The notes below the pieces were generated by a model. That model worked only from the letters and a program-made list of their open reading frames with translations, was not told the origin of the DNA and ran no database searches. From the NCBI RefSeq assembly GCF_900116555.1, contig NZ_FPAT01000004.1:62001-126000 (forward strand): 64,000 bases of DNA, given 5' to 3'. Shown piece by piece: positions 59,718-64,000 of this stretch. The first letter of the stretch is position 1; each line of letters starts with the position of its first letter. The DNA is from Actinopolyspora lacussalsi subsp. righensis. Its GTDB lineage: Bacteria; Actinomycetota; Actinomycetes; Mycobacteriales; Pseudonocardiaceae. The translations under genes and the position numbers were made by a program.

Positions 59718-62375
59718 TCAGTTGACCCGAAGCACCGTCTCGCCCAACTCCGGAGCCCCCTTCGGGTATTCCCGCGTGGTCCGTGCCCACAGCCACGACT
59801 CGAACCGCTCCTCGGAGAGCGGACGGGATATGAGGTATCCCTGCGCGGTGTCGCACCCCATCCGCACGAGCTGGTCCCTGGCGGCGTCGTCCTCGACCCC
59901 TTCCGCGACCACGCTCAGCTCCAGCGAGTGCCCCAGCTCGACGATGGAACGCACCACCGCCATATCGCTGAGATCGGTCCCCATGCCGAGCACGAAACTC
60001 TTGTCGATCTTGACCTCGTCGACCGGGAGTTGTCGGAGATACGCCAGCGAGGAATAGCCGGTTCCGAAGTCGTCGACCGCCAGTACCACGCCCAGCGCCC
60101 GCAGTCTGCGCAGCACCGGCAACGAGCGGTCCGGATCGGCCATCACGCTGGACTCGGTCAGCTCGAAGGTCAACAACCCGGGCGGCACATCGTGCCGGTC
60201 GAACGCCTCCCGCACCCGCTCGGGAAACGTCTCGTCGGCGAGGTTGCGCACCGAGAGGTTGACCGCCACCGAAAGCCGCAACCCCCGGTCCAGCCAGTCC
60301 CGGATGCGGATCAGCGCGCGTTCCAGCACGAACTCGGTGAGCGCGTCCACCAGCCCGGTGGCCTCCACGACCGGCACGAACTCGTCCGGTGAGAGACGCC
60401 CGTACTCCGGGTGCGACCAACGCACCAACGCCTCGGCGCCGACGATGCGCTTACCGGGCAGCGCGACCTTGGGCTGGTAGTGCACCTCGATCTGACCGCT
60501 CTCCAGCGCCTGCCGGAACTGGGTCACCAGCTGGAAGCGTCGCAGGAAGATCTGTCCCATGCTCGGGACGTAGCCCCGCACACCGTCCTCGCCGGTGCGC
60601 GCGGCGCGCACCGCCACGTCGGCACGTTGCAGCAGCACGTCCACATCGCCCTCGGTGTCCTCCTCCGCGGGCACGGAGGAGACGTAGCCGGCCACGGCCG
60701 TGGCCTCCACCACCAGTTTGTCGAGCGGGTAGGGCTCGGCTATCAGCTCGCGCAGCGCACCCGCGATCTCCGCGGCCTGTACCTCGGTGTGCCCCCGCAG
60801 CAGTACCGCGAAGGAGTTCGCCTCCAGCCGTGCGACCGGCACGTGCGCCCCGAGATACTCGCGCATCCGCCTGCCCGCCGCGACGATCATCCGGTCGCCC
60901 CAGGCATAGCCGAGTGCCTCACTGACCGTGGTGAGCAGTTCGAGGTCGACGCGCAGCACCACGGCGGTGCTCTCCTGCAGCGCTTCCGCGGACATCTCGC
61001 GGAAACCGGTGCGGTTGAGCAGCCCGGTGAGCGGATCGTGATAGGCGTCGTGGCGCAACCGGGCCAACAACCTGCGGTTGTCCATCGCGGTGGCCAGATG
61101 GCTCGCCAGGGTGTGCAGCAGCCTGATGTCGGCGCGCCCGAATCCGCGCCACCGACTCACCCTGTCGTGCACCTCGATGGCGCCCAGCAGCTGGTTCGTA
61201 CCGCGCAGCGGCACGACCAGAGCCTCGTGCGCCGCCCTGCGGTTCAGCGCCCCGCGGATGTCCTCCGGGGCGTCGACGCTGCGGAAGGAACGAACGTGCG
61301 TCCCCGGCAGTTGCAGCATCGAGCACTCGCGCAGCAGCGTTGCCCCGTCGGTGTTCATCTCCTCCGGCTGCGGACTGCCCGCCACCAGGGTGCTGACCTC
61401 TCCCCTGGGGTCCAACGAGAGGCGCAGCACCACACGGGTGGCATTGAGCTGTTCCCTGATCCGTTCGGCCACCGGTTCCCACTCGTCGACCGAGACCTGC
61501 TCACCGATGGCGCTCACGGCTGGTGCGTCCGAATCGGACAGTACTCGTGCCGCGTGCTGCCCGGAACGTGCGACCCGCAGACTCACGTCGCTGAGCGCCT
61601 CCAGGTCGCGCTGTTCGCGCAGCAACCCGGAGTAGGCGCGGTAGAGCGCCAGCACGCCGGCCATGAGCACCGTCACCAGCGCCCAGCCCCAACGGGTGTT
61701 GACCGCGAGTTCGTAACCGACGAGTCCGATGGAGGTGTTCAGCAGCCCGACGACGAGGGTACGGCCGCCGAGCAACAGCCCCGCGGACACGCGCATTCCG
61801 TTGCCCAGCGCGTACAGCGCGGCCACGGCGCAACCACAACTGATCAGCGAGGAGCTGGCGGCGCCGATCCCGGCACAGAGCCAGAGCGGCACCACCTCAC
61901 CGAGCGCACCGCGACACGTGCCCGCGATCAGGAACGGGACGGCGATCTCCCAGCACAGCACCCCGGCGTTGTACGCGACATGACTGGCCGCGCGTTTGCG
62001 TACCTGCATCGCCAGTCCCGCGACGAGGTTGGCCGCCAGCACCACTTCGAACGGGGCGGTCAGCAGCCCGAGAATGAGCGGGATCTCGGTGAAGGAGATG
62101 GTCCAGCCGACCCGCTTGGCGTCCACGTCGATCGTGAGTTGCTCGGCCAGCAGGAACCCGACCGCGAGCAGCGGACCGATGAACAGCAGATCGGGGTCCC
62201 GGGGGAACGGCAGCCACAGTGCTACCAGCAGCGAGACGAGCATCCCGCTCAACAGCACGGAAAGTGAAAATCCCAGGAAGATGCGCCGCCTTCGCGGCGA
62301 CACTTCGGAGCGAACCGGAGGGCGGGGAACATCGGCGGTCAACCCCGACTCCGAAGAGCGGTGATGCTCGATCAT
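59718..62375 (-). CDS. membrane GGDEF-EAL protein, predicted c-di-GMP phosphodiesterase
   Basis: An 885-residue protein starting at ATG after GGGAGGAG. About 30-250 holds seven or more membrane helices, about 275-440 a GAF-like sensor region, about 450-610 a GGDEF domain and about 625-875 an EAL domain. The GGDEF motif is LEANSF (near 516-521), so cyclase activity is lost. EAL keeps the catalytic set: EALVRW, NLSVRNL, ELTES, DDFGTGYSS, KIDKSF, AEGVE and QGY. It should cleave c-di-GMP, with the GGDEF half perhaps sensing GTP. The signal sensed is unknown. It is transcribed alone. Confidence 0.88.
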   Translation of the reverse strand: MIEHHRSSESGLTADVPRPPVRSEVSPRRRRIFLGFSLSVLLSGMLVSLLVALWLPFPRDPDLLFIGPLLAVGFLLAEQLTIDVDAKRVGWTISFTEIPLILGLLTAPFEVVLAANLVAGLAMQVRKRAASHVAYNAGVLCWEIAVPFLIAGTCRGALGEVVPLWLCAGIGAASSSLISCGCAVAALYALGNGMRVSAGLLLGGRTLVVGLLNTSIGLVGYELAVNTRWGWALVTVLMAGVLALYRAYSGLLREQRDLEALSDVSLRVARSGQHAARVLSDSDAPAVSAIGEQVSVDEWEPVAERIREQLNATRVVLRLSLDPRGEVSTLVAGSPQPEEMNTDGATLLRECSMLQLPGTHVRSFRSVDAPEDIRGALNRRAAHEALVVPLRGTNQLLGAIEVHDRVSRWRGFGRADIRLLHTLASHLATAMDNRRLLARLRHDAYHDPLTGLLNRTGFREMSAEALQESTAVVLRVDLELLTTVSEALGYAWGDRMIVAAGRRMREYLGAHVPVARLEANSFAVLLRGHTEVQAAEIAGALRELIAEPYPLDKLVVEATAVAGYVSSVPAEEDTEGDVDVLLQRADVAVRAARTGEDGVRGYVPSMGQIFLRRFQLVTQFRQALESGQIEVHYQPKVALPGKRIVGAEALVRWSHPEYGRLSPDEFVPVVEATGLVDALTEFVLERALIRIRDWLDRGLRLSVAVNLSVRNLADETFPERVREAFDRHDVPPGLLTFELTESSVMADPDRSLPVLRRLRALGVVLAVDDFGTGYSSLAYLRQLPVDEVKIDKSFVLGMGTDLSDMAVVRSIVELGHSLELSVVAEGVEDDAARDQLVRMGCDTAQGYLISRPLSEERFESWLWARTTREYPKGAPELGETVLRVN

Positions 62376-62798
62376 CCACGCTCCTCCCGCCAAGCGACCC
62401 GTTTCGTGGTCGCGTTACTCAGCGTCGATCGTGACGCACGACAACCCTGCTTGACCAGTCTTCGATTGGTGCCATCGTGGATGGACCATCGAGCAGATTA
62501 CTAAACCCCACCACTAAATGTGGCCGCTTCTTCCTCCGAAGTACACGGAAAGATCAGCGAGGGACACACAGCGCACCGGGAAACAGAACCAGGAAGAGAT
62601 CACGCACAGCAACCGAAAACCGCTGTGAACCTTGCCGCAGCAACCCATTCGAGCGGGCACGGTACGTGTCGATCGAACACTTTCGGTAATAATCGCTGTT
62701 TCGGGCACTCGACGTTGGTGTTACCCACTGGCCGGTCTTCGGCGAAGAACGGAGCGCACCGCCCCTTCTCCGCGCGGCCGGCTCCGGACTCGGGCCCG
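62376..62798. other. intergenic region upstream of the GGDEF-EAL gene
   Basis: About 420 bases between two minus-strand genes. Reading frames here lack codon bias and ribosome sites. An AT-rich part near 62490-62720 may carry the promoter of the GGDEF-EAL gene. No clear -35/-10 pair or terminator hairpin was identified. Confidence 0.4.
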
Positions 62799-63785
62799 TC
62801 AGTGCGGTATCCGGAACTCCTCGAAGAAGTACCGCACCGCTCGGTCCAGTTCGGCCAGTGCGGGTTCCGCTCCGGGCAGGTGACCGGACTCGGGCAGGAG
62901 AACCGAGCGTTTCGGTGCGTTCAACCGCCCCAGGAAGCGTTCGGAATGCACACCCGGAGTCCAGCGGTCGGCCTCGGGAGAGGCGAGCAGCAACGGTGGC
63001 GCGGTGAAGTTCGCGGGCGAAACGGCGGGCGGCAGACGTAGGTAACTCCGGAACAGCCGCAACGGAATCGCGGCGGCACCGCCGAGTTCGTCGGCGGAGT
63101 AAGTGGCGGCGAGCCGCGCGTTGCCGGAAACCGCGGTGATGTCGAGCAGCCAGTGCAACGGAACCCGGTGCGGTGCGGGCAGCACCGGTATCCGTGCCAA
63201 TGCCTCCGACAACAACCCCGCGCCGGGATTGGCGACCAGACCGTCACGCACTTCCGGACCGCGCGGATCGGCCAGGCTGGTGACGACCAACCCGACCACT
63301 CGGTCCGGCACCCTGGCGGCGACCTGATAGGCCAACCAGCCGCCCAGTCCCATCCCGAACAGCACCACCGGTCGAGGGTCCGCGACGCGCTCGGCCGCGA
63401 TCAGGTCGATCACGCAGTCCACCCAGTGCCGATAAGTGAGGCGGGAACCGACCGCGGAACTCAAGCCGTGCCCCGGAAGATCCGGTGCCACGTACTCCAA
63501 TTCGGCCAGCGAGGGCAACTTGGCGTAGGGCGCCAGCATCCTGCCGTAACCGCCGATACCGTGCAGCATCAGGAGTTTGGCCGCCGCGTCGTCCCGCCGG
63601 ACGACGTCCAGGTGCAGCGGGACACCGCGCCAGGACCACCAGTGTTCGGTTGGCGAGTCCGTGGTGGTGCTGCGCAGCGCCCCGGGGAAGAATTCCTGGT
63701 AGCGCAGCCAGTACGTGTGCTCCAGATACCCGGGGACGGCTTCGACCGGACCGATGGGAGGCCTGGCTCGTGAACCCGAGAACAC
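62799..63785 (-). CDS. alpha/beta-hydrolase-fold protein lacking the nucleophile serine
   Basis: A 328-residue protein read from GTG at 63785; ATGs at 63815 and 63821 would overlap the divergent gene. The oxyanion LLMLHGIGGYG, a core strand and the elbow VVLFGMGLGGWLAYQVA are visible. The elbow Ser in G-x-S-x-G is Gly (G146, codon GGA at 63348-63350). The acid in EADRWTP and the histidine in PESGHLPG are present. Without the nucleophile it is unlikely to be an esterase. It could be a dehalogenase-like, binding or inactive relative. No operon partner. Confidence 0.78.
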   Translation of the reverse strand: MFSGSRARPPIGPVEAVPGYLEHTYWLRYQEFFPGALRSTTTDSPTEHWWSWRGVPLHLDVVRRDDAAAKLLMLHGIGGYGRMLAPYAKLPSLAELEYVAPDLPGHGLSSAVGSRLTYRHWVDCVIDLIAAERVADPRPVVLFGMGLGGWLAYQVAARVPDRVVGLVVTSLADPRGPEVRDGLVANPGAGLLSEALARIPVLPAPHRVPLHWLLDITAVSGNARLAATYSADELGGAAAIPLRLFRSYLRLPPAVSPANFTAPPLLLASPEADRWTPGVHSERFLGRLNAPKRSVLLPESGHLPGAEPALAELDRAVRYFFEEFRIPH

Positions 63786-63813
63786 ATTACGAACATACGG
63801 AGCGAATCGCCAC

Positions 63814-64000
63814 ATGCGCATCGACCGGGAGCAGGCAATCCGACTGTTCGACCGGGCGCGCGTCGCTCGGATGGGTACCGTGGGCCGTGACGAGCAGCCA
63901 CATCTGGTTCCCGTGACATTCGCGCTGACCGATGAGGGGCGGATCGCCACGGCCGTGGACCACAAACCCAAGACCACCACCTCGCTGCGCAGACTGCGCA
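63814..64000 (+). CDS. PPOX-class F420-dependent oxidoreductase (N-terminal fragment)
   Basis: The first 62 codons (MRIDREQAIRLFDRARVARM) continue beyond the window edge. The pattern GTVGRDEQPHLVPVTFALT fits the split-barrel PPOX/F420-dependent family related to mycobacterial Rv0121c. It is divergent from the hydrolase-like gene, with 28 bases between start codons. The reaction and cofactor (F420 or FMN) cannot be decided from the fragment. Confidence 0.75.
   Translation, partial: MRIDREQAIRLFDRARVARMGTVGRDEQPHLVPVTFALTDEGRIATAVDHKPKTTTSLRRLR

Overview
This is a high-GC actinobacterial chromosome segment. The order of the str operon (rpsL-rpsG-fusA-tuf, running into rpsJ), rpoB-rpoC, rplJ-rplL, nusG-rplK-rplA-secE and rpmG-hadA-hadB, together with an Mce transporter and a Mkl-type ATPase between rplJL and rpoB, fits the Pseudonocardiales/Mycobacteriales lineage. 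Many proteins carry long acidic or Ser/Asp/Glu/Pro-rich extensions (NusG, an Mce-associated protein, the ADP-ribosylglycohydrolase-like protein). This would suit a moderately halophilic genus such as Actinopolyspora, but that is inference from protein character only.

Layout. 1-5.3 kb: start of rpsJ, then tuf, fusA, rpsG and rpsL, all on the minus strand, with a predicted str promoter near 5.3 kb. 5.6-13.2 kb: a 1565-residue protein with two degenerate ADP-ribosylglycohydrolase domains, an AhpD-like protein divergent from a MocR regulator, and a small coiled-coil protein. 13.7-21.3 kb: rpoC and rpoB. 22.0-25.4 kb: a TPR/CHAT protein. 25.6-37.7 kb: a complete Mce lipid-transport operon (ATPase, two YrbE permeases, MceA-F, two Mce-associated proteins), coupled by stop/start overlaps. 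38-45.7 kb: an accessory island with a secreted S1-like pseudoprotease carrying FG-GAP repeats, a small secreted protein, a divergent 1225-residue ALF-repeat polymorphic toxin, its overlapping immunity gene and a second immunity paralogue. 45.7-48.2 kb: a small hypothetical protein, a Mut7-C RNase protein and a STAS protein. 48.2-59.5 kb: ribosomal and transcription genes, two membrane proteins, an aminotransferase, HadA/HadB, RpmG and three tRNAs (Trp, Met, Thr). 59.7-64 kb: a GGDEF/EAL protein, an alpha/beta-hydrolase-like protein and the start of an F420/PPOX-family gene.

How it works together. Most of the window is growth-linked information processing: translation factors, ribosomal proteins, RNA polymerase, NusG and SecE. 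The Mce operon is a self-contained lipid importer. The 38-45.7 kb island looks like a contact or secreted toxin system: an exported Ala-rich coiled-coil stalk with a swappable C-terminal toxin, cognate immunity, and a divergently encoded secreted pseudoprotease/FG-GAP pair that may be an accessory. A recurring theme is enzyme folds whose catalytic residues are lost: both ADP-ribosylglycohydrolase domains, CHAT, S1 protease, GGDEF, alpha/beta hydrolase, and a STAS domain without the phospho-acceptor serine.

Non-coding signals include a 108-bp cruciform-forming element present twice at 95% identity plus one decayed copy, a 23-bp hairpin motif shared by the rpsJ and rpsL leaders, an rplJ attenuator, a 32-bp palindrome before the Mce operon, and a TTGACA-N5-TGTCAA palindrome in the toxin island. 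No CRISPR array, integrase or insertion sequence was seen.
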